Assembly (NCBI GenBank): GCA_949292185.1
Contig: CASEYP010000020.1
Coordinates: forward strand, 1 to 64,000
Source of the DNA: an uncultured bacterium
GTDB taxonomy: Bacteria > Cyanobacteriota > Vampirovibrionia > Gastranaerophilales > Gastranaerophilaceae
Direction of reading: 5' to 3'
DNA length: 64,000 nt
The notes beneath the pieces are model-generated. The model ran no database searches. It had not been told where the DNA came from and saw nothing but the letters and a program-made list of their open reading frames with translations. Positions within the stretch are counted from its first letter, which is position 1, and the number at the start of each line of letters is the position of its first letter. A program made the translations under genes and the position numbers. Below are positions 55,107-63,276 of the stretch, piece after piece.

Positions 55107-55964
55107 ATGACAATTAGTGTGAACAGTAAGAAAAAACAAGTGAAGAAGACATTTGATGAATTATTGACAGACTTAAAAACAAGCAATTCCGAAAAAGTCA
55201 GATATAATGCAGCTCGTATTCTTGGCGAAATGGGTGATTCAAAAGCCGTTGAACCACTTATTGATGTTTTAAAACACGATAAAAATGGTTCTGTTAGATT
55301 GTATGCTGCTAGAGCTTTAGGTGAACTTGGTGATTCAGCTGCAACTACTCACTTGATTGAATCTTTACGTGAAGACCGTAATGTTGACGTTAGAGTTCGT
55401 GCAGCTCGTGCATTAGGTCGTTTAGGCGGTGCTATTGTTGTTGAACCGCTTGTTGAAGCTTTGAACGATGAAAATCCTCAAGTTTGTATTACAGCAACTG
55501 ATGCTTTAATTGAAATCGGTGATGTTGCTACTGATGCTTTAATTGCTTCTTTGGATCACGAAAAAGTTAATGTTAGATGTGATGCTACAAGAGCTTTAGG
55601 TGAAATCGGTAACAAAAAAGCTGTTGATAAAATTATCAATATGTTATATGACGAATGGGTTAACGTTAGAATTTATGCGGTAACTTCATTAGGTAAATTG
55701 AACGATACTAAAGCAGTTCCTGCTTTGATTGATGTTATGAAAAATCGTTCTGAAAATGAATTGGTTAGAGCCGGTGCAGCTGCTGCATTAGGCGTTTTAA
55801 GAGACCAAAGAGCATTGATGCCATTAAGAGAATTGATTATGGAAGCTGAAGAACTTGGTGAATTAGAAGACACAGCTTTGAAATCATTCAAGAAAATTAT
55901 GGCAGCTAACTGGCAGTCTATTCCAGGGGCTACTCCTCAGAAAAAACCTGCTGGCACTTTTTAA
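55107..55964 (+). CDS. HEAT-repeat protein (PBS-lyase HEAT-like)
   Basis: A 285-residue protein built of about seven tandem 31-residue HEAT-like repeats between residues 20 and 250. Each holds an A-ARALGE-GD-AV-PLI--L pattern, for example RYNAARILGEMGDSKAVEPL. The final segment (ELEDTALKSFKKIMA) is a capping helix, and the tail is Pro/Lys-rich. Such repeats bind proteins; in Cyanobacteria relatives attach bilins, but no phycobilisome genes occur here, so a scaffold role is more likely. GGAGG ribosome site. Confidence 0.9.
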   Translation: MTISVNSKKKQVKKTFDELLTDLKTSNSEKVRYNAARILGEMGDSKAVEPLIDVLKHDKNGSVRLYAARALGELGDSAATTHLIESLREDRNVDVRVRAARALGRLGGAIVVEPLVEALNDENPQVCITATDALIEIGDVATDALIASLDHEKVNVRCDATRALGEIGNKKAVDKIINMLYDEWVNVRIYAVTSLGKLNDTKAVPALIDVMKNRSENELVRAGAAAALGVLRDQRALMPLRELIMEAEELGELEDTALKSFKKIMAANWQSIPGATPQKKPAGTF

Positions 55965-55996
55965 TTAGCCAATGGTCGTCGTTTATTATATAAATC

Positions 55997-56030
55997 AAAT
56001 GGTGGTTTAATTCTTTAAGCCACCATTTTT
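55997..56030 (+). terminator. Terminator of the HEAT-repeat gene
   Basis: Arms 55997-56010 and 56015-56028 pair with one G-T, with loop TTCT and a T run after. Confidence 0.85.
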
Positions 56031-56052
56031 AAATTGTATAATTCTTACTATA

Positions 56053-56089
56053 AAAAAATACCCGCTACAATTTGTAGTGGGTATTTTTT
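56053..56089 (-). terminator. Terminator of the hibernation factor gene
   Basis: Arms 56053-56069 and 56073-56089 pair with one G-T. On the minus strand the hairpin ends in a T run, just after the raiA/hpf-type gene. Confidence 0.85.
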
Positions 56090-56106
56090 ATTAATACTTT
56101 GAAAAA

Positions 56107-56496
56107 TTAGTCTTCGATAGCTTTTACTTCTTCAACTTCATCATCTTCTACAGCTTCTTCTTTTAAGTCTGTACGAATTGATTCTTTGAATGCTGCTGAA
56201 GAAATACTTTTATCTTTCAATTTTGTAATTTGTCTTGCTAATTTATCAGCTAACAAATCGATACTTGCATACATTGATTCGCCTGCTTCTTCACAACGAA
56301 TTGTTCCGGTACTTGTTTTGCAAGATACTTCTGCAATGTGTTTACCTTCTGCTGCAGGGTTTTTAATTACTGAAAGCACAACATCTATAGCTTGAATTTG
56401 GTCATAACGTGTTGCTACTTTGCCGATTTTTTCTTTTACATATGCTTTAATTGCATCTGTAATTTCAATGTTTCTTCCGTTTACATGTATGTGCAT
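56107..56496 (-). CDS. hpf: Ribosome hibernation factor, RaiA/HPF family (short form)
   Basis: A 129-residue protein. The N-terminal S30AE domain is complete (MHIHVNGRNIEITDAIKAYV, then YDQIQAIDVVL, EVSCKTSTGTIRCEE and MYASIDLLADKL). It binds the 30S decoding region in stationary phase. The C-terminal dimerisation domain of long HPF is absent; instead there is a short acidic tail (DEVEEVKAIED). GGAGG precedes the ATG. hpf and raiA cannot be told apart with certainty. Confidence 0.9.
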   Translation of the reverse strand: MHIHVNGRNIEITDAIKAYVKEKIGKVATRYDQIQAIDVVLSVIKNPAAEGKHIAEVSCKTSTGTIRCEEAGESMYASIDLLADKLARQITKLKDKSISSAAFKESIRTDLKEEAVEDDEVEEVKAIED

Positions 56497-56570
56497 CTAA
56501 AACCTCCAATTTCTATAACACTGCTTTGTTAGTATAACACATAATGAATAATTTTTAAAGGGTAAATTGA

Positions 56571-56774
56571 TTATTCATCAGCTAAAAATTGAGGCAATTC
56601 TACATCAGGAGTTCCGATAACTCTAACAAGTTCCAATACAGATGCTTTCATTTGACATTTTTGTGAAGATCCGCTAAAGAAATCTTTATAAAAACAACCT
56701 TCGCAATTACATCCTCTCTTATAACACTCTAGTGCTGTTGTAGTCCATCTTCTAACTGCAACTGCTCTTCCCAT
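56571..56774 (-). CDS. Small Cys-rich protein, unknown
   Basis: A 67-residue protein starting MGRAVAVRRWTTTALECYKR, with a cysteine cluster C-x4-C-x-C-x2-C (CYKRGCNCEGC) and a fourth-type Cys in SSQKCQMKASVLELVRVIG. The spacing suits an iron-sulfur or zinc site, and the helical C-terminus ends in an acidic tail. I do not recognise a named family. ATG at 56774 is preferred over TTG at 56792 because the latter falls in the -10 (TATAAT, 56792-56797, minus strand). Confidence 0.6.
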   Translation of the reverse strand: MGRAVAVRRWTTTALECYKRGCNCEGCFYKDFFSGSSQKCQMKASVLELVRVIGTPDVELPQFLADE

Positions 56775-56824
56775 ATCCCTACTTCTAAACAATTATATAA
56801 TCTCCACTTTCTTTTAACTATCCA

Positions 56825-56847
56825 ATCGATATCCATAGGATATCGAT
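56825..56847. promoter_or_regulatory. Perfect inverted repeat upstream of the Cys-rich gene
   Basis: ATCGATATCC (56825-56834) and GGATATCGAT (56838-56847) flank ATA. The centre is about 40 bases upstream of the -10 on the minus strand, a plausible operator. Confidence 0.45.
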
Positions 56848-57008
56848 ACATCTCCCCTAAAGCCGTATATATCAATGTGTTGCGACTTCATATACCCATT
56901 ATAGAAAATAAGATAATTTTTTCAAGGTTGGAACATGTTGTTATGAAGTTTTGTAACGTAACCCTCTATTGACGCCATATTCGGCGTTTTGAGATTTAAA
57001 GTCGGCGT

Positions 57009-57082
57009 AAACCATGTCATATCATGGTTATAAGAATTTTAAACCATGCGAAACCATGTCATATCATGGTTTTACATGGTTT
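57009..57082. repeat. Cluster of AAACCATG/CATGGTT half-sites and a nested inverted repeat
   Basis: AAACCATG occurs at 57009, 57041 and 57051, and CATGGTT at 57023, 57065 and 57075. A 21-base unit (57009-57029) repeats exactly at 57051-57071. The stretch 57041-57082 forms a nested double inverted repeat: an outer pair 57041-57048 with 57075-57082, and an inner pair 57051-57058 with 57065-57072. Confidence 0.85.
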
Positions 57083-57148
57083 TATTTCTTATTAAGAATT
57101 GTAAAATATTTTATTTTATTGCCCAATTAGGGCATGCTTTTGTATCAT

Positions 57149-57183
57149 AAGGGACAGATTTTTGATAAAATCTGTCCCTTTTT
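57149..57183 (+). terminator. Strong intrinsic terminator with no annotated gene upstream
   Basis: AAGGGACAGATTTT (57149-57162) pairs with AAAATCTGTCCCTT (57167-57180), with loop TGAT, then more T. No protein gene on the plus strand ends nearby, so it may end an unannotated RNA that starts in 56850-57100. On the minus strand it could serve hsp20. Confidence 0.75.
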
Positions 57184-57216
57184 ATTATCGACTGCTTTTC
57201 TCCTATTTTGCTAGTA

Positions 57217-57313
57217 AATCGGTTCATGCTTACCGATTGAGCAGCCGTTTGTATTCCAACCGCTTTATTGCATGCCCATAAAATCATGGGAGAATTCGGT
57301 TGCGGAATACAAA
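57217..57313 (-). other. Structured region downstream of hsp20
   Basis: A hairpin AATCGGT/ACCGATT (57217-57223 with 57232-57238) is followed by a longer one. In the second, TTTGTATTCCAACCG (57248-57262) pairs with 57297-57313 with a two-base bulge and encloses CCCAT/ATGGG. It lies between the terminator at 57149 and the hsp20 stop at 57320. Possible 3' UTR structure or small RNA. Confidence 0.4.
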
Positions 57314-57319
57314 TCTGTA

Positions 57320-57802
57320 TTATTCTTCTTTTATTTCCAATTTTTTTGTTTCTTTGGTATCTATTTGTTGTTTTGGTAGAGTTATGGTTAAGATTCCATT
57401 TTTATATGAGGCGTTTGCTTCATCGGATTTTATTGGTTGGTCAAAAGATATTGTTCTTTGGTATCTGCCATAGCGAAATTCTGATGTATGGTAGCGTTTA
57501 TTGTGTTCTAATTCATGCTTTTCTTCTTTTTCTTCGTGAATTTCTGCTGATATCGTCATAAAATCGTTATCAATTTCGACATCAATATCATCTTTTTTTA
57601 CGCCTGGAAGTTGAACTTTTATTTTATAATCTTTATCTTCTTGAATTACTTCTACGGCAGGACGAAGTGTTGTATTTTTGATTATATCTAACGGATGCCC
57701 AAATGGATGAGCGAAAAATGTATCTCGTAAAAAATTATCTAATTCTTGGTGGATGCTATCAAAATATAGTTCCGGTTCTCGTACTATTAAATCGTTTTTC
57801 AT
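57320..57802 (-). CDS. Small heat-shock protein (Hsp20 family)
   Basis: A 160-residue alpha-crystallin-type chaperone. A short N-terminal region (YFDSIHQELDNFLRDTFF) is followed by the alpha-crystallin domain, with VQLPGVKKDDIDVEI, the Arg-containing RYGRYQRTISF and the signature YKNGILTITLPK. A charged tail (KETKKLEIKEE) ends it. It binds unfolding proteins and assembles into large oligomers. AAGGAG fixes the ATG at 57802. No CIRCE element (TTAGCACTC-type) was seen upstream. Confidence 0.93.
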   Translation of the reverse strand: MKNDLIVREPELYFDSIHQELDNFLRDTFFAHPFGHPLDIIKNTTLRPAVEVIQEDKDYKIKVQLPGVKKDDIDVEIDNDFMTISAEIHEEKEEKHELEHNKRYHTSEFRYGRYQRTISFDQPIKSDEANASYKNGILTITLPKQQIDTKETKKLEIKEE

Positions 57803-57947
57803 GTGTACTCCTTTCTTTATTAAGATAATTGGTTTTTCTTTCTTTAACATTACTCTTTTGTTTAATGTTTTATTTTTTTGTATTTAGACTTTTCGGCAAT
57901 AGTTTTTTTCTTCAAAAGAAAATATTTTATGAAAAAAGGAGTTGGTT

Positions 57948-58967
57948 ATGACGTGTAGAATGTTATTTTTTGATTTTAGAGAATCTGAGAAAAATTTTTT
58001 TGAAAATCATGAATTTTGTAATTATGATATTAAATTTTTTTCTGAACCGCTTAATGAAGATATGTTGTCAAAGTTAACTGATGATGATTTTGAAAAAACC
58101 AGATTTATAAGTGTATTTATTTCTTCTTCTATAGATGAAAAAGTTATCAATAGATTTAAAAATCTAAGGGTTATAATGACTCGTTCTACTGGTTATGATC
58201 ATATTGATATTCAAAGTTGTCTTGCAAAAAATATTGCACTTATTAATGTCGAAAATTATGGTAAAACTTCTGTTGCTCAATTTGTTATTGCGCTTATTTT
58301 AATGCTTGTTAGAAATTTATATTTGGCACTAATGTCTGAGGTTAAGGATTTGTTTAAGTCAAATAATTTTACGGGTAGAAATTTGAATACTTTGACGCTG
58401 GGTGTGATTGGTACTGGAAGCATAGGAAGTGGCGTTTGCAGGCTTGCTAGTGGCTTTGGAATGAAGGTTTTGGCTTTTGATATAAGACCTAATGATGAAT
58501 TAAAAAATGATTATAATGTTGAATATATGGATTTTGAAGGTGTGATAAAAAATTCGGATATTGTAACTTTGCACTTGCCGTATTTGAAAGAAAATTATCA
58601 TCTTTTTTCCGATAAACAATTTGAGATGATGAAAGAGGGGTCTTATTTTGTGAATGTTTCTCGCGGAAATTTGGTTGATACAGAGGCTTTATTAAAATAT
58701 GCCCAAATGGGTAAATTTAAAGGTATCGCATTAGATGTTGTTGCTTGTCCTGATGTTAATCATATTACAGTTGATAATATTGAAAATGATACTTTGTTTT
58801 GTGTTGAAAATTCAAAATCTGTTCAAGAATTAATGAAGTTGAATAATGTTATTATAACTCCGCATATGGCTTATAATACTCAGGATTCTATTGATTTTAT
58901 TTTGGAAAGTACATTTGAAAGTTTGTCTGATTATTTGAAAGGCGGTAGAAAAAATAGAGTTCTATAA
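57948..58967 (+). CDS. D-2-hydroxyacid dehydrogenase
   Basis: A 339-residue NAD-dependent dehydrogenase. The Rossmann motif is GVIGTGSIGSG (about 147-157). The family signature VNVSRGNLVDTEALL carries the catalytic Arg. The Glu (near CPDVNH) and His (ITPHMAYNT) complete the active site. It resembles D-lactate dehydrogenases and related enzymes that reduce 2-keto acids; the substrate is uncertain. AAAGGAG lies six bases before the ATG at 57948. Expected in a fermentative organism. It converges with the UbiE-type gene two bases away. Confidence 0.88.
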   Translation: MTCRMLFFDFRESEKNFFENHEFCNYDIKFFSEPLNEDMLSKLTDDDFEKTRFISVFISSSIDEKVINRFKNLRVIMTRSTGYDHIDIQSCLAKNIALINVENYGKTSVAQFVIALILMLVRNLYLALMSEVKDLFKSNNFTGRNLNTLTLGVIGTGSIGSGVCRLASGFGMKVLAFDIRPNDELKNDYNVEYMDFEGVIKNSDIVTLHLPYLKENYHLFSDKQFEMMKEGSYFVNVSRGNLVDTEALLKYAQMGKFKGIALDVVACPDVNHITVDNIENDTLFCVENSKSVQELMKLNNVIITPHMAYNTQDSIDFILESTFESLSDYLKGGRKNRVL

Positions 58968-58969
58968 AT

Positions 58970-59638
58970 TTATTTTTTCATAATTTGTGCTGATATTATT
59001 CCAAAAAGATAATCCTGTTTTGATATATATTTAAAACCGTGTGTTTCAAATTCGGAGATTAATTCATCAGGTGTCGGAAATTCGTTTTTTGATTGCAAAA
59101 GATATTTATAATTATCTGAATTTTTACCAGAAAATTTCACGATAATTGGAACAAGTATATCAAATATTTTGCCTATAAATTTAGAATTTCCAAAATCAAG
59201 ATGTAGAAATTTCCCATCAGTTTTTAGAGTTCTATATATTTCTGATAGAGCTTGGCTTCTATTTTGGATATTGCGTAGTCCAAAACCTATTGTAATATAG
59301 TCAAATTCATTATCTTTAAATGCTAATTCGGTGCAATCACCTTTTAGAAAACACATTTTTGGATTTTTATTTTTGGCAAGTTTAAGCATGTTTTCTGAAA
59401 TATCAAGACCAATAACTTTTGTTTTGGGGGATATTTTAGATATTATTTTGCTGAAATCTCCTGTTCCGCAGCATAAGTCTAGAATTGTTGATCTTGGTTT
59501 TATTCCAAGTTTTTTTATTGCAAGAATTTTTATAAGATAATGTGTTCCAAGTGATATTTTATTATTCATTTGGTCATAGTAGGGTGAAATTTCATCAAAC
59601 ATTTCTTTTATTTTTTTCGGATCTTTATCACAGCTCAT
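58970..59638 (-). CDS. menG: UbiE/MenG-type C-methyltransferase
   Basis: A 222-residue SAM-dependent methyltransferase. Family motifs are YYDQMNNKISLG, the SAM site DLCCGTGDFSK, VIGLDISENML and FGLRNIQNRSQALSEIYR. UbiE/MenG methylates demethylmenaquinone or the ubiquinone precursor. Which quinone is made cannot be told here; menaquinone is more likely in an anaerobe. GGAG lies before the ATG. It is divergent from the DUF4127 gene. Confidence 0.85.
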   Translation of the reverse strand: MSCDKDPKKIKEMFDEISPYYDQMNNKISLGTHYLIKILAIKKLGIKPRSTILDLCCGTGDFSKIISKISPKTKVIGLDISENMLKLAKNKNPKMCFLKGDCTELAFKDNEFDYITIGFGLRNIQNRSQALSEIYRTLKTDGKFLHLDFGNSKFIGKIFDILVPIIVKFSGKNSDNYKYLLQSKNEFPTPDELISEFETHGFKYISKQDYLFGIISAQIMKK

Positions 59639-59688
59639 TATTTTAAATCTCCATTTACTTAATTGTTATTTTAGCATACAATTATATT

Positions 59689-61032
59689 ATGAGAATTGCT
59701 TTTATTCCTATTGATAATAGACCGGTATGTTATACGCTTCCTAAACTTTTGGCGGAAATTGATTCTGATATTGAATTCTTAATTCCTGATAGAAAGCTTT
59801 TAGGAGATTTGAATAGACCTGCTGATATTGGCGGTTTGTTTGAATGGATATTAACTTTGCCAAAAGTTGATGCTGCTGTTTTATCTTTGGATACGGTGGC
59901 GTATGGTGGGTTAATTCCTTCTCGCAGATGTAGCGAAAGTTTTGAGGAAGTTAGAAATAGAATTTGTACATTAAGAGAAGTTCTTGAAGAAAAAGAATGT
60001 AAAATTTATGCATTCTCAAGTATTATGAGAATTTCAAATAATAATTACAACGAGGAGGAAAAAGAATATTGGGATAAATGGGGCAAAAAGATTTTTGAAT
60101 ATTCTTATTTATCTCATAAAACTGAAGGCAAAACTCGTATAGAAACGGATATTCCTCCTGAAATTTTGGATGATTATATTGAAACTCGAAGACGTAATTT
60201 TGAGATTAATAAAATTTATCTAGAATGGCATAAAGAAGGTTTGTTTGATACGTTGATTTTTTCTAAGGATGATTGCGCTGAGTATGGTTTTAATGTTCAG
60301 GAAGCTAAAGTCTTAGAAAGAATGGGTGCGTATGTTAAAACGGGTGCTGATGAAATTCCTTTGAGCCTTTTATCACGTGCTATTTGTGGTAATGTAAAAA
60401 TTTGTCCGATATTTTTAGAGCCTCAGTGCAAGGATTTATTTTCTAATTATGAGGATATTTCTATTGAAAGTTCTGTTTATGGTCAAATTGATTTAGCCGG
60501 TTGTTCTGTTTGTGATGAAGATAGTGCTGATATTTTATTGTATGTAAATAATTTCAAAAATAATCAGGGCGAAATTGTTATGAATATCGGAACTGAAGGT
60601 TTTGATAGAAGTTTTGAAGTTCCTGATAGACCGTATATGATTGCAGATGTAAGATTTGCTAATGGTGCGGATAATAATTTCATTATGGAATTGTTTAAAA
60701 ATAAAATTGTTGATAAAAATTTCTACGGATATTCTGCGTGGAATACTTCTGCTAATTCGTTGGGAAGCTTGATTTGCGGTGCTAAAATTAAATTTTTGGC
60801 TAAAAAATATAATGCAGATGCTTTTGCAAAATTACAAATAACAAGATTTTTAGATGATTGGGCTTATCAGGCAAATGTTAGACAAACGCTTTTGAAACCT
60901 GATATTGAACAGCTTAGTGCAGGCATGAAAAGTTTTGAAAATATTGTTGAAAAACTTTTTGATAGAGATATTAATGTTACTTATAGTTATCCTTGGAATA
61001 GATTATTTGAGGTAGAAGTTGAGTTTAATTGA
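59689..61032 (+). CDS. DUF4127 protein
   Basis: A 447-residue protein matching DUF4127 throughout. It has MRIAFIPIDNRPVCYTLPK at the start, then ADIGGLFEWI, VLSLDTVAYGGLIPSR, FSSIMRISNNNYNEEE and a C-terminal AWNTSANSLGSLI. The DNRP and asparagine-rich segments look like an active site, and the family is conserved in Firmicutes and Bacteroidetes, but I know no function. The ATG is six bases after TACAAT (59677-59682), so it is probably leaderless. It overlaps the next gene by 14 bases. Confidence 0.85.
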   Translation: MRIAFIPIDNRPVCYTLPKLLAEIDSDIEFLIPDRKLLGDLNRPADIGGLFEWILTLPKVDAAVLSLDTVAYGGLIPSRRCSESFEEVRNRICTLREVLEEKECKIYAFSSIMRISNNNYNEEEKEYWDKWGKKIFEYSYLSHKTEGKTRIETDIPPEILDDYIETRRRNFEINKIYLEWHKEGLFDTLIFSKDDCAEYGFNVQEAKVLERMGAYVKTGADEIPLSLLSRAICGNVKICPIFLEPQCKDLFSNYEDISIESSVYGQIDLAGCSVCDEDSADILLYVNNFKNNQGEIVMNIGTEGFDRSFEVPDRPYMIADVRFANGADNNFIMELFKNKIVDKNFYGYSAWNTSANSLGSLICGAKIKFLAKKYNADAFAKLQITRFLDDWAYQANVRQTLLKPDIEQLSAGMKSFENIVEKLFDRDINVTYSYPWNRLFEVEVEFN

Positions 61033-61558
61033 TATTATTTTGTTGGCCGCTGCTTTGGGAATTGATTGTTTAATTGTATCTTTTTCTCAAGGTTTAATTT
61101 TTAAAAATAACAGATTAAAAAATTCTTTATCTCTTGCTTTTACTATGGGATTATTTCAAGGTTTTATGCCTGTTATAGGTTATGTCGGTACAAATTCTTT
61201 GGCTAAAATTTTGATGCCGTTTAGCAAGTGGATTGTTTTTGGAATATTTTTTATTTTGGGTTTGAAATTTATTATTGATTCTTTCCAGCCTAAGGAAGAA
61301 GAATTTCAATGTATCGGAATTAAATGTTTAACTAGTCTTGGCGTTGCAACAAGTATTGATGCTTTAGTTTCTGGGGTTTCAATCAGATTAACTTATACAA
61401 ATCTTGCTTTGTCTACTGTTTTAATTGGTTTAGTATCTTTTTTAATGTCAATGATAGGTTTCTGGGGCGGAAATTTTGTAAAACATATTCCGTCTAAATA
61501 TTTGGAAATTTTAGGCGGGATCATTTTGGTGTTACTTGCCATTAAATCGTTAATTTAA
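61019..61558 (+). CDS. MntP-like metal efflux/transport protein
   Basis: A 179-residue membrane protein with six hydrophobic segments. It has two paired Asp motifs of the MntP family: GIDCLIVSFSQGL (about 14-26) and GVATSIDALVSGVS (about 109-122). These occupy the same place in each half of the inverted repeat fold. MntP members export manganese, but this copy is divergent in motif 1, so the ion is uncertain. The TTG start at 61019 has GAGG six bases upstream and overlaps the DUF4127 gene. Confidence 0.8.
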   Translation: MSLIDIILLAAALGIDCLIVSFSQGLIFKNNRLKNSLSLAFTMGLFQGFMPVIGYVGTNSLAKILMPFSKWIVFGIFFILGLKFIIDSFQPKEEEFQCIGIKCLTSLGVATSIDALVSGVSIRLTYTNLALSTVLIGLVSFLMSMIGFWGGNFVKHIPSKYLEILGGIILVLLAIKSLI

Positions 61559-61579
61559 TCGACGTTGAACGTGGAAATT

Positions 61580-62536
61580 TTAATTCCCGTTTAAAAAGCA
61601 GGCGCATTGATGTGTTGGAGTTATGTTTATTGTATTTGGAATTTCTTTTTTGCAGATATTCATACAATAATCACATCGCGGATTAAATTTACACCCATCA
61701 ATTTGTTGTGATAATGTTGGGGGTTGACCTTTTATTGTTTCAAGTTTTGTACCTTTATTTGACGGTAAGGATTTTAAAAGTGCTTTTGAATATGGATGTG
61801 TTGGATTTGCAAAAAATTCTTCATTTGGTGCAGTTTCAACAATTCTTCCTGCATACATTACGGCAATATTATCAGCATTTTCACTCACCAAAGCTAGGTC
61901 GTGGGTTATTAGTAAAATTGATGTTTTTTTATTTGTTTTGATGTCTTGCAAAAGATGCATAATTTGAGCTTGAATTGTTACATCCAGGGCTGTTGTAGGT
62001 TCATCTGCGATTAGTATTTCAGCATTACAAGCAAGAGCCATTGCAATAATTGCGCGCTGTTTCATACCTCCTGAAAATTCGTGCGGATAGTTTTTCAATC
62101 TTGATTTTGCTGCAGGAATTTGAACCATATCAAATGCTTCGATTGCTTTTTTTATTGCTTCATCTCCTGATAGGCCTTGGTGAATTTTTATTATTTCTAA
62201 TAATTGATCGCCAACAGTATAAAGCGGATTTAATGAAGTCATAGGATCTTGCGGTATTAGTGCAATTTTAGATCCTCTTATATGTTGCATTTCTTTTTGT
62301 GATTTTTTTAGTAAATCTTCTCCATTATAAAAAATTTCGCCGGAGGTAATTTTAGCGGTTTTTGGAATTAGCTGTAGAATGCTCATAGCACTCATTGTTT
62401 TACCACAACCGGATTCTCCGACAATAGATAACATTTTCCCTTGCTCTAATGAGAAAGATATGCCAAATAATGCAGGACGAAAGATGTCTTCACATTGAAA
62501 TCCTAAATTTAAATTTTTAACTTCTAAAATTGTCAT
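61580..62536 (-). CDS. Peptide/nickel ABC transporter ATPase (DppD/OppD type)
   Basis: A 318-residue ATPase. Walker A is GESGCGKT, with Q-loop [12 protein letters not shown], signature [16 protein letters not shown], Walker [15 protein letters not shown] and the switch His in LITHDLAL. The C-terminal Cys-containing extension ([19 protein letters not shown]) is the oligopeptide/dipeptide transporter domain, which can hold an iron-sulfur cluster. The permeases and binding protein are not in the window. A minus-strand TATAAT lies eight bases before the ATG, so it is probably leaderless or nearly so. Confidence 0.92.
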   Translation of the reverse strand: MTILEVKNLNLGFQCEDIFRPALFGISFSLEQGKMLSIVGESGCGKTMSAMSILQLIPKTAKITSGEIFYNGEDLLKKSQKEMQHIRGSKIALIPQDPMTSLNPLYTVGDQLLEIIKIHQGLSGDEAIKKAIEAFDMVQIPAAKSRLKNYPHEFSGGMKQRAIIAMALACNAEILIADEPTTALDVTIQAQIMHLLQDIKTNKKTSILLITHDLALVSENADNIAVMYAGRIVETAPNEEFFANPTHPYSKALLKSLPSNKGTKLETIKGQPPTLSQQIDGCKFNPRCDYCMNICKKEIPNTINITPTHQCACFLNGN

Positions 62537-62593
62537 TATAAATAATTATATTCTTTTTATTTTTTTTAGTAAATAGTTAATAAGATTATATTA

Positions 62594-63211
62594 TTATTCT
62601 CTGACTTTATTTTCGTTTCCGTCGCGTAATCTTTTAATATTTTCACGGTGAAGATAAATAACATAAATTGCAGCAAGAAGTGCATAAACAATATATGCAA
62701 TCGGAGCATTTAAAAACCACATAATTATAGGTGAAAGTGCAAGAGCAACAATTGAACCTAATGAAACATATTTAGAAATCCAAGTTACCACACCCCAAAT
62801 TGCAGCAATAGTCAAACCTGCTTGCCAATTTAATGCAATTAATGTTCCAACTCCTGATGCTACAGATTTTCCACCGGTAAAGTTTAGGAATATAGATTTG
62901 CTATGTCCGATGATAACACATACTGCAGCAACAACAGGCAATACTCCAAGATGATATAATGCTGTTGCTAAATGTGCGGTTAAAATAACAGGAATTGCAC
63001 CTTTTAAAGCGTCTAATATCATAACGATAAAGAACCATTTTTTACCCATAATTCTTTTTACATTAGTTGCTCCTGTTGAGCCTGAACCTAATGTTCTGAT
63101 ATCTTGACCTGTAAATAATTTAACAACTATATATCCTGTTGGTATAGATCCTATAAGATAAGATGATGCCATTACTAGTGCAAATTGTCTTAATATTTCT
63201 GTGTATTCCAT
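62594..63211 (-). CDS. plsY: Acyl-phosphate glycerol-3-phosphate acyltransferase
   Basis: A 205-residue inner-membrane enzyme that makes lysophosphatidic acid from acyl-phosphate. The three PlsY motifs are visible: SYLIGSIPTGYIVVKL, the glycine-rich GSGSTGATNVKR and the GHSKSIFLNFTGGKSVASG segment. About seven hydrophobic segments. The gene follows holB on the same strand, 65 bases apart. AAAGGA ribosome site. Confidence 0.95.
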   Translation of the reverse strand: MEYTEILRQFALVMASSYLIGSIPTGYIVVKLFTGQDIRTLGSGSTGATNVKRIMGKKWFFIVMILDALKGAIPVILTAHLATALYHLGVLPVVAAVCVIIGHSKSIFLNFTGGKSVASGVGTLIALNWQAGLTIAAIWGVVTWISKYVSLGSIVALALSPIIMWFLNAPIAYIVYALLAAIYVIYLHRENIKRLRDGNENKVRE

Positions 63212-63276
63212 AAATCCTTTTTCTCCGAAACTTTCAGCTTGTGTTAATTATAACATGTATGATTTTATTTTTGCAA

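Noticed and set aside
55107-55964. Phycobilisome bilin lyase (CpcE/F type)
   Set aside because: Only the HEAT-like repeats match. No phycobilisome or pigment genes are near, so a general scaffold protein is the safer call.
57009-57082. CRISPR array
   Set aside because: The repeated units are only 21 bases, palindromic and two in number, with irregular gaps and no cas genes.
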